Shown here: in pieces, positions 23,031 to 34,299 of the stretch
Position numbering within the stretch: position 1 is the stretch's first letter
Layout: each line of letters begins with the position of its first letter
NCBI GenBank assembly: GCA_022414725.1
Contig: CM039463.1
Location: forward strand, 34,231,500-34,295,499
Direction of reading: 5' to 3'
DNA from: Microglena sp. YARC
Taxonomy: Eukaryota > Chlorophyta > Chlorophyceae > Chlamydomonadales > Chlamydomonadaceae
Length of the DNA: 64,000 nucleotides
Notes under the pieces: model-generated
What the model saw: only the letters and a program-made list of their open reading frames with translations
Database searches by the model: none
Told to the model about the DNA's origin: nothing
Made by a program: the position numbers and the translations under genes

Positions 23031-24060
23031 TCAAAGTCATGGAAAGAGTTCAACACGGTCGGCCGACAGGATTGGCGTGGGTTACACCCCTAGGCAGGCA
23101 TAATATTGGGTTATGAATTCCCAAGGCCTCAATAGTTTTATCCCAGACTGTGCAAGTGGTTAAATAATAATTATTCTGGGTTATGGCCAAGAGGATAAGA
23201 GAAGAGCAAGAGTTTGGACGGAATTCGACACCGTCGAATGACAGGATTATTTAGTGTGGGTTACACCCCTGCTGGGCAGGCACCATGACATAATATTGGG
23301 TTATGACTTCCCAAGGCCTCAATGGTTTGATCTCAGACTGTGCATGTGGTTAACTAATAATTATTATGAGCTATGGCCAAGAGGAAAAGAGAAGAGAAAG
23401 AGTTTGGAAAGAATTTGACATCGTCAGATGACAGGATTAGTGTCGGTTACACCCCTGCTGGGCAGGCACTAGGACATAATCTTGGGTTTTGACTTCCCTA
23501 GGCCTCAATGGTTTGATCTCAGACTGTGCATGTGGTTAAATAATAATTATTATGAGCTATGGCCTAATGGAAAAGAGAAGAGCAAGAGTTTGGACAGAAT
23601 TTGACACCGTCAGATGACAGGATTATTTAGCGTGGGTTACGACCCTGCTGGGCAGGCACCAGGACATAATATTGGGTTATGACTTCCCTAGGCCTCAATG
23701 GTTTGATCCCAGACTGTGCATGTGGTTAAATAATAATTATTCTGGGCTATGGCCAAGAGGAAAAGAGAAGTGCAAGAGTTTGGACAGAATTCGACACCGT
23801 CGAATGACAGGATTATTTAGCGTGGGTTACACCCCTGCTGGGCAGGCACCAGGACATAATATTGGGTTATGACTTCCCAAGGTCTCCATGGTTTGATCTC
23901 AGACGGTGCATGTGGTTAAATAATAGTTATTCTGGGCTATGGACAAGAGTGCGGAGGTGCCCGGTATTGTTCAAACCCAGGACATTGGGGGTCCATAGGG
24001 GGCGAAAGCGAAAAGAATAGAGAAAGAGTTTGGAAAGAGTCCGACACAGTAGGATGATAG
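23031..24060. repeat. 187-bp tandem repeat inside the CACTA element
   Basis: Five full units and a partial one, with GACAGGATTATTTAGCGTGG, GTTACACCCCTGCTGGGCAG and AATAATTATTCTGGGCTATG as anchors. Units start near 23030, 23209, 23395, 23582, 23770 and 24020. Divergence between units is modest. Confidence 0.9.
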
Positions 24061-24081
24061 GATTACCGTGCCCCCCCCCCA

Positions 24082-24127
<46 letters not shown>

Positions 24128-25370
24128 CCAACCCTCCTGCGTCCTAGCTGTCAACTTAGATCGGTTATTCAATTTGCCGCGGCAAAACCCTCCGCCCCCC
24201 CCCCCCCCCCCCCCCCCCCTCCCACACACACACCCCGCCCCCCCCACCCCCACCCCAACCCTCCTCGTCGTTCAAATTTCCAACAAGACACCATCTAGAT
24301 CTGCGAAATGGCAGACGATTGCGTGCGCCTTCTAAACAATGCTTCGCATCACTGAACCAAACCACTACTGCTTTACTCCTGCACAGAGCCGCTGTCTTCA
24401 ACCATGCTACCTGCTGGACCATATTCAATTCGTCGATTAGTACACAGCTTTACTTGGGCGAATGTCATGCTTTAAGGCAAGCCGATTGAGTGTTGCAATC
24501 GAGTGTTGCGGATGGAGAGGGAGGATCCGAATGCCGCAGGTAGTTGCGCAGGTTTGAAAGTCGAAGGTTTGAATCGCTGCTGGTCCTTTCTTGCCTGATT
24601 TCCTTGCAATCGTTTTTCTGACGCGGAACAGTAATGCTAACGACCCGATCCAATGCTCATAATGTCCAGGCCAAGGTCGACAAGCAATCCATGACTCAGA
24701 CGCCTAACCTGCGGCTCAGCCGCTTGCTCGGTTGCTGCAACCTGGTCCACCTCCACATGCAGTGGCCGTACCTCCTCCAGGCCAACCTCCTGCACTCACA
24801 CCTGCTGCTGTTGCCCTACCTCAACTTCCTGCTGCTGTTGCCCTACCTCAACTTCCTGCCCTACCTCACACCTCCTGCTTGCTGTTGCCCTACCTCAACT
24901 TCCTGCTTGCCCTACCTCAACTTCTTTCCCCTCCCCCAACTTCCTGCACTCCCACCTGTTGCTGTCCATGATGCGCCCACCTGATGTGTTCAGGGCACCA
25001 GTACATCCTAGCTGATTACTCCCAGCTGTTGCATCAGAGGTACGGGGTGCCTCCTTGTTTGTCAATTAAATGCCTGCTTGCCTGCATGCTTGCCCGCTTA
25101 GTTACCTGCTCGCCTGCTTGAATTCTCTCTGCTGCCTGCCTGCTTCACAACTGCATGCATGCCTATGTACCTCCATGATTGACAAATGCCTGCCTGCTGT
25201 CTGATTATTGACACCTGCCTGTTAACTAGGTTCCTGCTCCTGACGCAAGCGACGACAAGAGGTGTATGTATCTTGAAGACAATGGGAGAACAACACGAAG
25301 AAGTCTCCCCTGACTAGGCTACACAGTGGCAATATGTTGTTATAAAACCAACACATGTGAGTAGATCTGA
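24061..25370. other. CACTA interior: poly-C tracts and no supported gene
   Basis: Long C runs lie at 24070-24126 and 24193-24250. From 24634 to 24984 a frame repeats Leu-Leu-Pro-Tyr-Leu-Asn-Phe because a CCCTACCTCAACTTCCTGC motif is tandemly repeated; a Pro/Ala-rich frame overlaps it. From 25000 to 25200 degenerate TGCCTGCTTGCCTGC repeats follow. I see no transposase motif. Confidence 0.5.
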
Positions 25371-25372
25371 AT

Positions 25373-25905
25373 CATCTGTCTTGTATGCTGTACCATATGT
25401 CATGTACGCTGCACCATTTGTCTTGTAGGTTGAACCATCTGTCTTGTACGCTGCACCATTTGTCGTGTATGCTGAACCATTTGTCTTGTACGTTGCACCA
25501 TATGTCTTGTATGCTACACCAATGTGTCTTGTATGCTGCTCCATCTGTCTTGTATGCTGCACCATTTGGCTTGTATGCAGCATGATTTGCCTTGCTGCAC
25601 CATGTGTCTTGTATGCTGCGCCATGTGTCGTATATGCTGCACCATCTATCTTGTATGCTACACCATGTGTCTTGTACGCTGCACCATTTGTCTTGTATGT
25701 TGCACCGTATGTCTTGTATGCTGCACCATCTGTCTTGTATGCTGCACCATGTGTCATGTATGCTGCACCATCTGTCTTGTACGCTGCACCATGTGTCTTG
25801 TACGCTGCACCATTTGTCTTGTACATTGCACCATATGTCTTGTATGCTGCACAATCTGTCTTGTATGTTGCACCATGTGTCTTATATGCTGCACCATCTA
25901 TCTGT
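25373..25905. repeat. 21-bp minisatellite (CTTGTATGCTGCACCATCTGT)
   Basis: About 25 units of 21 bp. Because 21 is a multiple of three, several frames stay open on both strands, giving 7-residue protein repeats. These frames have no other gene features. Confidence 0.9.
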
Positions 25906-26699
25906 CTCATCATCGTAATTGCTACTACGTGAACGCTTTCTTTCTTGCTGATTCGTTGATTATTCAAGTGGCTTGTGCTTGGTCAAGCAACTAATAATCT
26001 TCTAACCCCACCTCCTTCCTTCCATGCTGCTGCATTTACGGCAGGCAGTGACTTCCACATATTGCGGCATGGTGGACAAGGAGCAAGTCATCAGCATGCT
26101 GGGATGAGTAGAGGGACAAGATCAAGAAGCCTGATGATGGCACTGCACCTGCTGCTATCACTCATCATATAATAGTAGCTATAGCTAGACTAGCCAGTGG
26201 GGGTGGCCGGGGGGGGGCAGGGACAGAATACAGACCATATAGCTAGTCAGAGCTCATCAGGGTACCCTGGTACTTATTATTTTAGTAGTCAGCCAGAGCA
26301 CAGGGTACTCATACTTCTGATGAGTACCATTTTTCTAGTCCCAATTCATGGGTACAATTTCCCCCACATATGAGGAGAATTTGTAAATGGCCAAATTATA
26401 ACAGCTATTGTTCATTATCACTTTTTGGATATCGAGTTTTTCAGTCTTAAAAATGTCTGTAAATAAAACATGGCAATCCATCTATACATCTTGTATGATC
26501 CAAAGTTTCCAGTGCAAGCGCTGCCTGGAAAAAAAAAAACGGGACCCAATCCCTCAAATACCCGGAACCTAACCTAGCCCGGAGCCCAGGTCCCGAATTT
26601 ACAGAATAAGAAAAGGGTCGGTCCAGTATTAAATACTACAATCCGGGACCAAATTCCTTGTACAATCCGGGACCAAATTCCCTGTATTCAAAGAGGGTT
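25906..26699. other. CACTA right interior, nothing recognised
   Basis: Unique sequence with a short duplicated GGGACCAAATTCC motif at 26640-26690. No open frame of note. Confidence 0.5.
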
Positions 26700-26931
26700 A
26701 TTCCACGAAGGGTGCCCGGTATTTTACGAACCAGCACCATTTAGTTTACGAACTATCAAATCCTAGTTCGTAATAAAAGGGTGCCGGAATTTTTCAAACC
26801 AGCTCCATTCAGTTTACGAACCATCAAATCCTAGTTTGTAGACCTTAAATTACGATGGGGCGTCCGCTTTTTACGAAGTAGAGCCCAACATTTTACGAGG
26901 GGGGTTCGTAGAATTTTCCAAGCCAAATTCT
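26700..26931. repeat. CACTA right subterminal repeats
   Basis: TTTACGAA and TTCGTAA cores occur about eight times in both orientations, mirroring 14878-15180. Confidence 0.8.
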
Positions 26932-26961
26932 AGTTCGTAAAATGCTGTTTTATTCATAGTG
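26932..26961 (-). repeat. Right terminal inverted repeat of the CACTA element
   Basis: Reverse-complement copy of 14848-14877, followed at once by the GCA duplication. Confidence 0.9.
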
Positions 26962-27378
26962 GCAGGACCCCTGTCCATCAACAGGGAATGAATTCTCATA
27001 TGTGGTTTTGGCTTGATCTAGCAGGAGGTCCATTTCTCTTCTGGCTTGTGCTTTTGTCAGGTTGCAGAGCTCATCATGGGGAACAGTGGGGAGCTGCTGG
27101 ATAGGGGCGGTGGAGTAGTCAGGATCTGGGATGAAGTCATGGGATGAGGTGGTGTACAAATCATCTTGGTGTGGTGAGAATTCCCCCCCATTGTCTGACT
27201 GGAGCAAGGATGGGGGGTTGGCTTGGACAAGGTCAGGCAGGTCATCATCACCAATGACTGGTATCAGATCTGGTAAACTTCTGGGGCTGCTGGCAGTTTC
27301 CTTTGGGATGGAGCAGCTGCCAGCAAAGTCATCATTGCAGTGGGCAGCTGGGTTGATCAGTTCTGGTTGGGTGACCAT
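26962..27378 (-). pseudogene. Fragment of an unrecognised ORF split by two transposons
   Basis: Open minus-strand frame from 27378 to the CACTA edge. It is acidic, with Pro/Asp-rich middle and a Lys/Arg/Glu helical stretch near its end. Removing the CACTA element and one GCA copy keeps the frame open for 51 more codons into 14844-14695. Its upstream end coincides with the CATT duplication of element A, so both transposons hit one older coding-like sequence. No domain is recognised; a retroelement gag-like ORF is possible. Confidence 0.55.
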
Positions 27379-27379
27379 T

Positions 27380-27405
27380 AATGGGCGTTCCTGCTTCCCA
27401 ACGGA
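27380..27405 (+). repeat. Left TIR of element A
   Basis: Twenty-six bases match the reverse complement of 51754-51779. The AACGGA variant at its inner end distinguishes it from B and C (GGCCGA). Confidence 0.9.
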
Positions 27406-28268
27406 TTTTTTATTTTACTGAAATCTTACGATAAATATTGTAAGATCGTTTTCGCAAATTAATTGATTTTGCTTTTTTGGTGGCTTTTACGAAAATATCT
27501 TACAATTTATTTTGTAAGATTGCTTTGTTGTATTCCGGAGAAAGAGACTATTCCCTTCAATTTCAATTGTAACATTGATTTGCTCGTTTGGAGAGAGAGA
27601 AAGTATTCGAATACAAAATCAATTGTAGAGGGCAGTCAAGAGGAAGGTGAAAGCTGTTTACAAAGTCTTGAACGCATTGCTCATAATTATTTATCTCACA
27701 ACTCACAACTCAACAGTTCAAAATTACAACTTAGTACTTACGACTCCGAAATCTGTACTTATGTGTACCTCATAATTTATAACTCACAACTCAGAACTTA
27801 TATGTACCTTATACAAGTCAGAACTAATAACTCCTAACTCAGGACTTATTATTCATAATTTCATACCTCATAAGCTCATTATGTACATAACACAAATTTA
27901 AATCCTGAAATCTGCAAACTGCCATCCTAGAATCCTGAAATCACTCAAAATGTGTGTTGGATGGTGCAAACAAGTACACTCGTGAAACTTGTGCACAATG
28001 CTAATGTTGCACTGCTGCCAACAAGTCCATTGGTGCTAACTTCTGCACTTAATGCTGACAGATCATGTGCTAACTGACGCCATGGTGCTACCTCATAAGC
28101 TCATTATGTACAACACAAATTTAAATCGTGAAATCTGCAATCCTAGTCTAGTGCACGATGTTACATGGTGCACTGATGCTCAACCAAGTCCATTGGTGCT
28201 AACTTCAACACTGGTGATGGCAGGTTTAGTGGAGCTAGCTTACTGACTCGCTAGTGCTAACTGGCACA
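27406..28268. other. Element A left end: subterminal palindromes and downstream non-coding sequence
   Basis: Two palindromes lie next to the TIR: ATCTTACGATAAATATTGTA AGAT near 27422 and ATCTTACAATTTATTTTGTA AGAT near 27488. From 27690 degenerate AACTCACAACTCA repeats follow. A CCTCATAAGCTCATTATGTA block is duplicated at about 27867 and 28092. No gene. Confidence 0.7.
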
Positions 28269-29176
28269 TTACTCGTCTTGCTCTGGGAACAAGTTGACAC
28301 GATACCCATGGAGGGCCCATTCTAACATCCTGGAACTCATCAGCCCTTTTAATGTTGCTGCACTGATGCAGCTTTCCAGAACCTTCTCCTTGCAGGCCTC
28401 GAACTCCTCGTCAGTCCAATGTGCGTTCTTCTCGCGAAATGTCTGGAGACACGTCTGTAGCTTTTGCATCATTTCCTCATTGGGCTCAGCAGGGCGGTCG
28501 CAAAACTCTGCGTTGATGTCTTCCTGAACCAGTTCCGCCGTCCTCGCCCTTGTTTCATCATCTGCATCAGTACAGGCTTCGAGACGTGATAGAATAGCCT
28601 GCTCCGTTTTTGCAAACATGTTCAAACGCCATGCAGCAGCCCCAAGCTTCTGAGTGATACAGTCCAAGCCAATGGCGTTCCTCCTCTCTAGCAAAGCCGC
28701 TAGCATGCCCGAGGCATCGCCAGCTTGCATGCACATCACATAGTTGCCAACGGAGCTAAGCTCCCGCACAAAGTGACGGAATTCGGCAACACTTCTCTTG
28801 CGGTATCCAACTTGTTGGGACTCATCGAGCAGCCGCTAATGTCGGGGCGTCCAATGGCACTTTTCTGTGCGTCAATAGGCGGTAGGAAGACCGTGATGGC
28901 AGCGGCAAGACCAGAAGAAGAACTGGAAGCTTTCGAGGACGGGCCCGCTTATCCCGCACCTTGATGCAAGATCCCAGAGATGGCGATGCTGGTGGAATGT
29001 GTCTTGAAGTCTGGCCCCATGCGTGTAATGTGGGTAAGGCGAATGTCAGCCACGCCAGCTTCTCTGAAAGCCACAAGGAACCTGCTGCCTTCCTCTTGGT
29101 TGGTGTACACGACCACATGGCACACTGAGGCAAACTTCCGATTCTGGCCTGCTAAGTCGATCAGTTTGCCAGGCAC
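28269..29176 (-). pseudogene. Element A gene 1, last exon (methyltransferase-like region, frameshifted)
   Basis: It starts after a CTCTTGCAG acceptor at 29176 and ends at the stop at 28269. The first 70 residues read VVVYTNQEEG then a VAFREAGV..HITRMGPDF block and align with B's exon at 36359-37394. Compared with B, about 25 residues holding B's IIDPSLGDD are missing. At least two frame changes occur between 28961 and 28770, and then the frame 28769-28269 is open (SGMLAALLERR.., an acid-rich helical tail). The segment 28269-28769 aligns with B over nearly its whole length. Function unknown. Confidence 0.65.
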
Positions 29177-29386
29177 CTGCAAGAGTAAACGAAATATGTA
29201 CAAGTCAGTTAGATTATGGGTTGGAAGACAAGTTGAACAACGTGATGCTCCCGACTATGATCGGAAGGATTATGTGTAATGGATTTTGAAGTGGTGAAAA
29301 GACATGCTTAACACATCATCCTCCCGATTATGATCGGGAGCGTCAACTTTTCAACTTGTAGTCTATCATTTTAAACATCTACGCAC

Positions 29387-30472
29387 CTTACGGATGTCAT
29401 CACACTGAAATGTTTTCGCCTTCATGTTGTACAGGTGCGCGCTGACTGTTGCCGTCTCTAGCTGGACCCGACCGGCTCCAATCTGGTGGTCAGCGTCCAT
29501 GAACACTGCTGTAGCTGCCGACATCAGGTGTGGATACATCTGTCCACCATCGTAGAGACGGAAAAAGTCTTCGGAAGGCTCTCCCCTTTTCCACACTGGC
29601 AAATCACCGTACTTTACCCTCAATGACAACAAGAACTCCTCTGTCAGGTTCGACATCGGAATCCCTGCTGCTCCATCTTTCCTCCGCCTTGTAAAGTCCA
29701 TGACGAGGAAACCCACGACTCCCCTGATGATGTTCAACGCATCGAGATGGATACTGCGAGGCGGAATGGGGTGTGCGAAAAGCAGTTCACGGCAGGCCTC
29801 GAGGAACTTGGACATATCATCACATATTGGTTGTTGGAGGCCGTCTGTCGCCATTGGGTACTTCTGGTCAGGCTGAACTAGCAACTTCATGTCGTCAATG
29901 CTAGCGGCCAGGGTACTGATACTTAGTGCCTGGTTTTTTTGCTGGACCCTTGTCCTGATCACAGAAAACCACCTGTCGAGAAGCTGGTTTAGCGCTTCCT
30001 TGTCTGTCGCGAAACTCAGCAGACCTTCCACTTGCGTGACCTCGGTGATGGTTAGCTTGGGCATCAAAACTTCATCCCTAGGTGGTATACCATACCATTC
30101 CCTTCTCTGGGCGGTATAGTCCCTCAGCCACCTGGCGAAGACCTGATGTGCGGGAATCGAAGCATCGGCCATGCCCCCGATCAAGATTTCAGAAGCTGCC
30201 TTGCTGCTGAAGGCGATGCCACCCAGCGGAAGGGGTTTGTTGGTAACGGCGGGTTCCGCGTTATTGCCCAAGAAGGCGTGCATGTGCGTGAAGCCCTTTG
30301 CCTCAAGGTCAAGCGGCGAACCAGAATTGAAGCGTAACTTCAAGTCGTCACGAAAGGACACAGGCGAGACATTGTGTTGCTTGAGAAGCCTGTCGATGAT
30401 GTAGATGACGAAGCCCGCTGACACTTCTGTCTTGTAATGAACCAACGAAGCCTTGTATGCCGATGCAAACGT
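29387..30472 (-). CDS. Element A gene 1, exon of unknown family
   Basis: The exon lies between a TTCGCAG acceptor and an AAG/GTGCGT donor and is open for about 360 codons. Shared with B are VSAGFV, LMPKLTITE, the stretch from AHP(I)..RS to FLV(M/L)D, TVSAHLYN and KTF-CDD, giving clear homology across B exons 38674-38823 and 37644-38506. It is mostly helical with no membrane segment or zinc motif. A carries about 30 residues (including LDRWFSVIRTRV) that B has lost. I do not recognise the family. A role in transposition is inferred only because both elements of the family keep it. Confidence 0.7.
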
Positions 30473-30812
30473 CTGCGAATAAAAGAGTTTTCTTGTCATG
30501 ATAACGATCATACTAGGAAGCATCTCCCGATCATAATCGGCAGCATCATCCAATGCAAGAAGGGATTCGCCGTCAATAACTAGATATGGCACACGCACAG
30601 TCCTCCCGATCATACTCGGCAGCATCGTCCAAAGCGAGAAGTGAATCTATGCCAATAATGAGACATGGCACACCCACAGTCCTCCCGATCATACTCGGAA
30701 ACATCGTCCAATGCGAGAAGTGAATCGCTGTCAATAACGAAAAATGGCACACCACCGTACTTCATCACAGTCATCATGTCTAAAAATAACTTAATATACA
30801 ACATGAACCTAC
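30473..30812. repeat. Intron of element A with dyad repeats
   Basis: Four copies of a 75-bp unit carry CTCCCGATCATACTCGG-type dyads and GCGAGAAGTGAATC. The intron is bounded by a GCG/GTAGGT donor and a GCAG acceptor on the minus strand. Confidence 0.7.
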
Positions 30813-32187
30813 CGCGGTAGTGAACGTGACCTTGTCCACTTCGTCCTTGATCTTGAAAGCTTCATACTCGTGGACATACAAGTCGTCGGTCACGGACTTC
30901 AGGAAGAACTTCAGCTCTCCAGATGGCAGCTTCATAGTTTCCTTCGTGTCCTCAACGAGGACCGACCTCATCTTGTCCTTAGCCTTTCCCTTAGCTCTTT
31001 TCCCATGGGATCCAGGTGCAGCTTCCTCGTCGTCCCCCTCCTCTTCCTCCTCATCGTTTGGCGGAGACGGAGGCTCCACGTTCTGTAGGCGCTCAACAAG
31101 GTGGTCGGCGCCGATCTTCTCCTGGTCGTCCATGGAGGACATGATCAGAAAAGCCATGTTGTAGGACTCTTCGTCCAAGCTCACGACTTTGAAGCGTGGC
31201 ACGGTGACACCCCCCTGGCTAGCAACAGCCTTCGTCAACTTCTCGTCCCCGGTGACACACAGAGTTTTGAAGTTGTTGTACTTGTCTGACTGATGCCCCT
31301 TCTCAGTCCGAGCGGGACAGCCTGCATTAAGGTACAATTCACGCCACAGGAAGGTAGAAACCAAAAATGGCTGAGAGTCGTACCCCTCAGTTGACTAGCC
31401 GCTTGTGTTGTCCAAAAGGGAAAGAAGGCGAGCGTTCTGAAGCTTCTCGTTGTACGTGGCACCCTCCACCTGTGACAACCGGTACACGAAGCAATTGCGC
31501 AGAGGAATTTCACCAGGGCGGTTTGCTGCCCACTTGATGAAGGCTTTGGAGCTGTGGTACCCTCCGATGATCCATGGCTCGCCTAACTCCCCTTTCACAT
31601 TGGAGATGGTGTTGAACGTCTGTTCCAGCCTGCTTGGATCCATATTAGCCCAACCTGGAGATACCTTCTTCAGGTCTTTGCTGATGTCCATGAACAATAC
31701 CTTCCCAGTGGCCATTGTGGTTTTCAAAAAATTGGCGAGGAGTTGATCGACTCGAACAGGGTCCAACACACGGATTCTGACAGGTAGCTTTGGAGGGAGG
31801 AACTTCCTGCAGTCCAATGAATGCTCTCCACCAAAATGCTTGTCGGTCAGGAAAGCCTTAGCCTTAGCCAAATTACCTTCGATGTTTACAATGCTGTCCT
31901 CATTCTTCTCTCCTGCCGGTGATCTCTTTGCCTTCTTCTTAGTCTTCTTCTGAGAACCAGGCTGACCGCGACCTCTTTTCTTAGGAGCATCATCGTCGTC
32001 AGATGGCCCGGTCACAGGGTCGACAGAACTTCTTGAGTTCAAGTCTGAATCCTCCTCCGAGGAATGAATCTCGGCTTCGGGTACAGGAGTTTGTTTCTTT
32101 GCGGCTGGTGCATTGTCAGCAGCCTGCGACGCAGCACGCTTGCCTTTGGCCTTGGGTCCAGCAGGGTTCTTCTTGGGATCAGCAAAC
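30813..32187 (-). pseudogene. Element A gene 1, large exon with nuclear-localisation-like basic region (one in-frame stop)
   Basis: After a CCCTTCAG acceptor at 32188-32190 the exon opens with a Lys/Pro/Ala-rich stretch containing KKRGRGQPGSQKKTKKKAKR, likely a nuclear-localisation or DNA-binding patch. A globular part follows with VRIRVLDPVRVDQLLANFLK and EPWIIGGYHSSKAFIKW. A TAG at 31395-31397 breaks the frame, which continues unchanged for about 190 codons (LWRELYLNAGCPARTEKGHQ, then an acidic EEEEEGDDEE run). The donor GTAGGT is at 30812. The repeated 'adjacent hit' character resembles ParB/sulfiredoxin-like basic proteins only faintly, so I leave the function open. Confidence 0.65.
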
Positions 32188-32224
32188 CTGAAGGGATTGA
32201 TAAAACATATTTGACTTAGTGAGG

Positions 32225-33225
32225 GGTCAGAACATTGAACATCCAGTGTCTCCCGACTATGGTCCGGAGCATTGACATAGTTGATTACAGAAAGATTGCG
32301 GAATATTAAACATTAAATATCTAGTGTCCTGCCGATTATACTCGGGAGCATTTACATACTTGATTAGTGAATGATTGCGGAAGTTTGAGCCTTGAACATC
32401 CAGTGTCCTGCCGATTATACTCGGGAGCATTGACATACTTGATTAGTGAATGATTGCGGAAGTTTGAGCATTGAACATCCAGTGTCCTCCCGACTATAAT
32501 CGGGAGCATTGACATAGTTGATTAGAAAAGATTGCGGAAGATTGAACATTGAACATCCGATGTCCTCCTGACTATACTCGGGAGCTTTGACATAGTTGAT
32601 TGGTAAATTATTGCGGCAGATTGAGCATTGAACATCCAGTGTCCTGCCGATTATACTCGGGAGCATTGACTTAGTTGATTAGAAAAGATTGCGGAAGATT
32701 GAACATTGAACATCGGATGTCCTCCCGACTATACTCGGGAGCTTTGACATAGTTGATTGGTAAATTATTGCGGAAGATTAAACATTGAATATCCAGTGTC
32801 CTGCCGATTATACTCGGGAGCATCGACATAGTTGATTGGTAAATTATTGCGGCAGAATGAGCATTGAACATCCAGTGTCCTGCCGATTATACTCGGGAGC
32901 ATTGACATACTTGATAAGTGAATGATTGCGGAAGTTTGAGCATTGAACATCCAGTGTCCCCCCGACTATAATCGGGAGCATTGACTTAGTTGATTAGAAA
33001 AGATTGCGGAATATTGAACATTGAACATCCGATGTCCTCCCGACTATAATCGGATGTTCGGACATCGGATGTTCAATGTTCAATCTTCCGCAATATTTTC
33101 TAATCAACTAAGTCAATGCTCCCGATTCTAGTCGGGAGGACACTGGATGTTCAATGCTCAAACTTCCGCAATCTTTCTCTAATCAACTAAGTCAATGCTC
33201 CCGATTATAGTCGGGAGGACATATA
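32225..33225. repeat. Intron minisatellite of element A with fold-back
   Basis: About ten direct units of roughly 75-110 bp contain CTCCCGACTATAATCGGGAG, CATTGACATAGTTGATTAG and ATTGCGGAAGATTGAACATT. At about 33055 the orientation flips and two units follow inverted up to 33225, so the array ends in a large hairpin with arms of about 150 bp. Confidence 0.85.
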
Positions 33226-33423
33226 CATAGTGCGGAGTAAACAATGCGCATCGACTATTTTCGAGATAAGGAGGACGGTATTCAAAATCAGTGACGCGCG
33301 TGTTTAAGTTGATGCGATCGACATGACTACGATGCAGGGAACATACTTGACTGCAATGGTTCATTCACGCAAACGAGTGATCGATTGCGAAAGGAGATAA
33401 CAATTTGAATACGATGAACTTAC

Positions 33424-33502
33424 AAAGTTTTCGGCGATTTGTCGTCTTCGTTGATTGTAGTGGGCTGATCTCGTCGCTTCCTTCCTGCCTTCTTCGCGGA
33501 GC
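33424..33502 (-). CDS. Element A gene 1, short basic exon
   Basis: A 79-bp exon between a TCCTTCAG acceptor and a strong GTAAGT donor. It encodes a basic-acidic linker, GSAKKAGRKRRDQPTTINED. Adjacent exon frames are compatible. B has a similar charged segment at 41050-41224. Confidence 0.5.
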
Positions 33503-33700
33503 CTGAAGGAAATGGAAAGAGTGCAGAAGTTACGCAATATCCTATCGAAATTGAAAGCGGCAGCCGCGGTCAGCACACAATGGTTGTTTCGAACGGTGTA
33601 CATCCCACAGCGTACGTAATATTCAAAATGTACCTGTCAGATTTGAAAATTTGACCTGAGCCGTGGTGCAGCAGTACAGTCCGTTCGATTGCTCTCTTAC

Positions 33701-34215
33701 CGGCGTCAGGTGAAGGCTCTATTGGTAAAGATCGAGGTGACCTCCTGTCGCCAGGACCAAAGTCCTTGAAATCGTTCCTGAGCTTTGCTTCGCATGTCTC
33801 AACCCACGCCTTAGTTTCCTCAAGCTCTTTGTCGGTGATAAATCCGCCCTTGCCGACCCTAACAGACGGGTGGCGCATTTTAAGCCACCATAAGAAGAGG
33901 TCGAATGTGAACTGGTATGCATGATAGGGATCCAGACATGGGCCTCCGAACGCTAGTAACTTCATCTGGGCTGGCTTGGATCCCGCAAGGGTGAGTGTCG
34001 ACCAGAAATCATCAGCTCCACACATAGGCCTGCATTCGCCGCGAAACCTCAACCAGTGAGTGTGCGTAGCCGTAACATTGAAGGCTGGTCCACCAGCAAC
34101 GACTTCGATGTACGTTGGCTCTTGGCGCTCCTTGGTCCATTCGTCCATGACACCGCATCCCAAAACCGGCTCGTCTGCGTAGACTTTTAATTCCACGGTA
34201 CCGTCACCGTACACG
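33701..34215 (-). CDS. Element A gene 1, exon with conserved MCGADDFW region
   Basis: The acceptor is TTACGCAG at 34216-34218 and the donor is CCG/GTAAGA at 33700. The open frame has VYGDGTVELKVYADEP near the start and MCGADDFWSTLTLAGSKPAQ in the middle. B keeps relatives of both: GTIDAKMYGDGTPAC at about 41930-42014 and MCGSEAFWLQLTL at about 41742. A basic/aromatic helix (FDLFLWWLKMRH) and a Glu/Lys-rich helix follow. Family unknown. Confidence 0.65.
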
Positions 34216-34299
34216 CTGCGTAAGACAAATAGGTTGGTAGAGCAAATGATTCAGATTCAGATTCAAATTAAAATTCAGATTCACATGTAGAGAAAAACC

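Larger units (their letters stand above)
14848..26961. mobile_element. Non-autonomous CACTA/EnSpm-type DNA transposon (12.1 kb)
   Basis: The ends are perfect 30-bp inverted repeats starting CACTATGAATAAAACAGCAT. The target-site duplication is GCA at 14845-14847 and 26962-26964, the 3-bp length expected for CACTA elements. Both subterminal regions (to about 15180 and from about 26700) are crowded with TTTACGAA/TTCGTAAA motifs in both orientations, the kind of transposase-binding subterminal repeats known for this superfamily. No transposase was recognised inside. The interior is satellites, microsatellites and the nested element C (15706-20488). Confidence 0.9.

Noticed and set aside
25314..25994. 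Cys-rich repeated frames resembling secreted peptides
   Set aside because: They arise from the 21-bp minisatellite, whose length keeps all frames open; no signal peptide or independent start.
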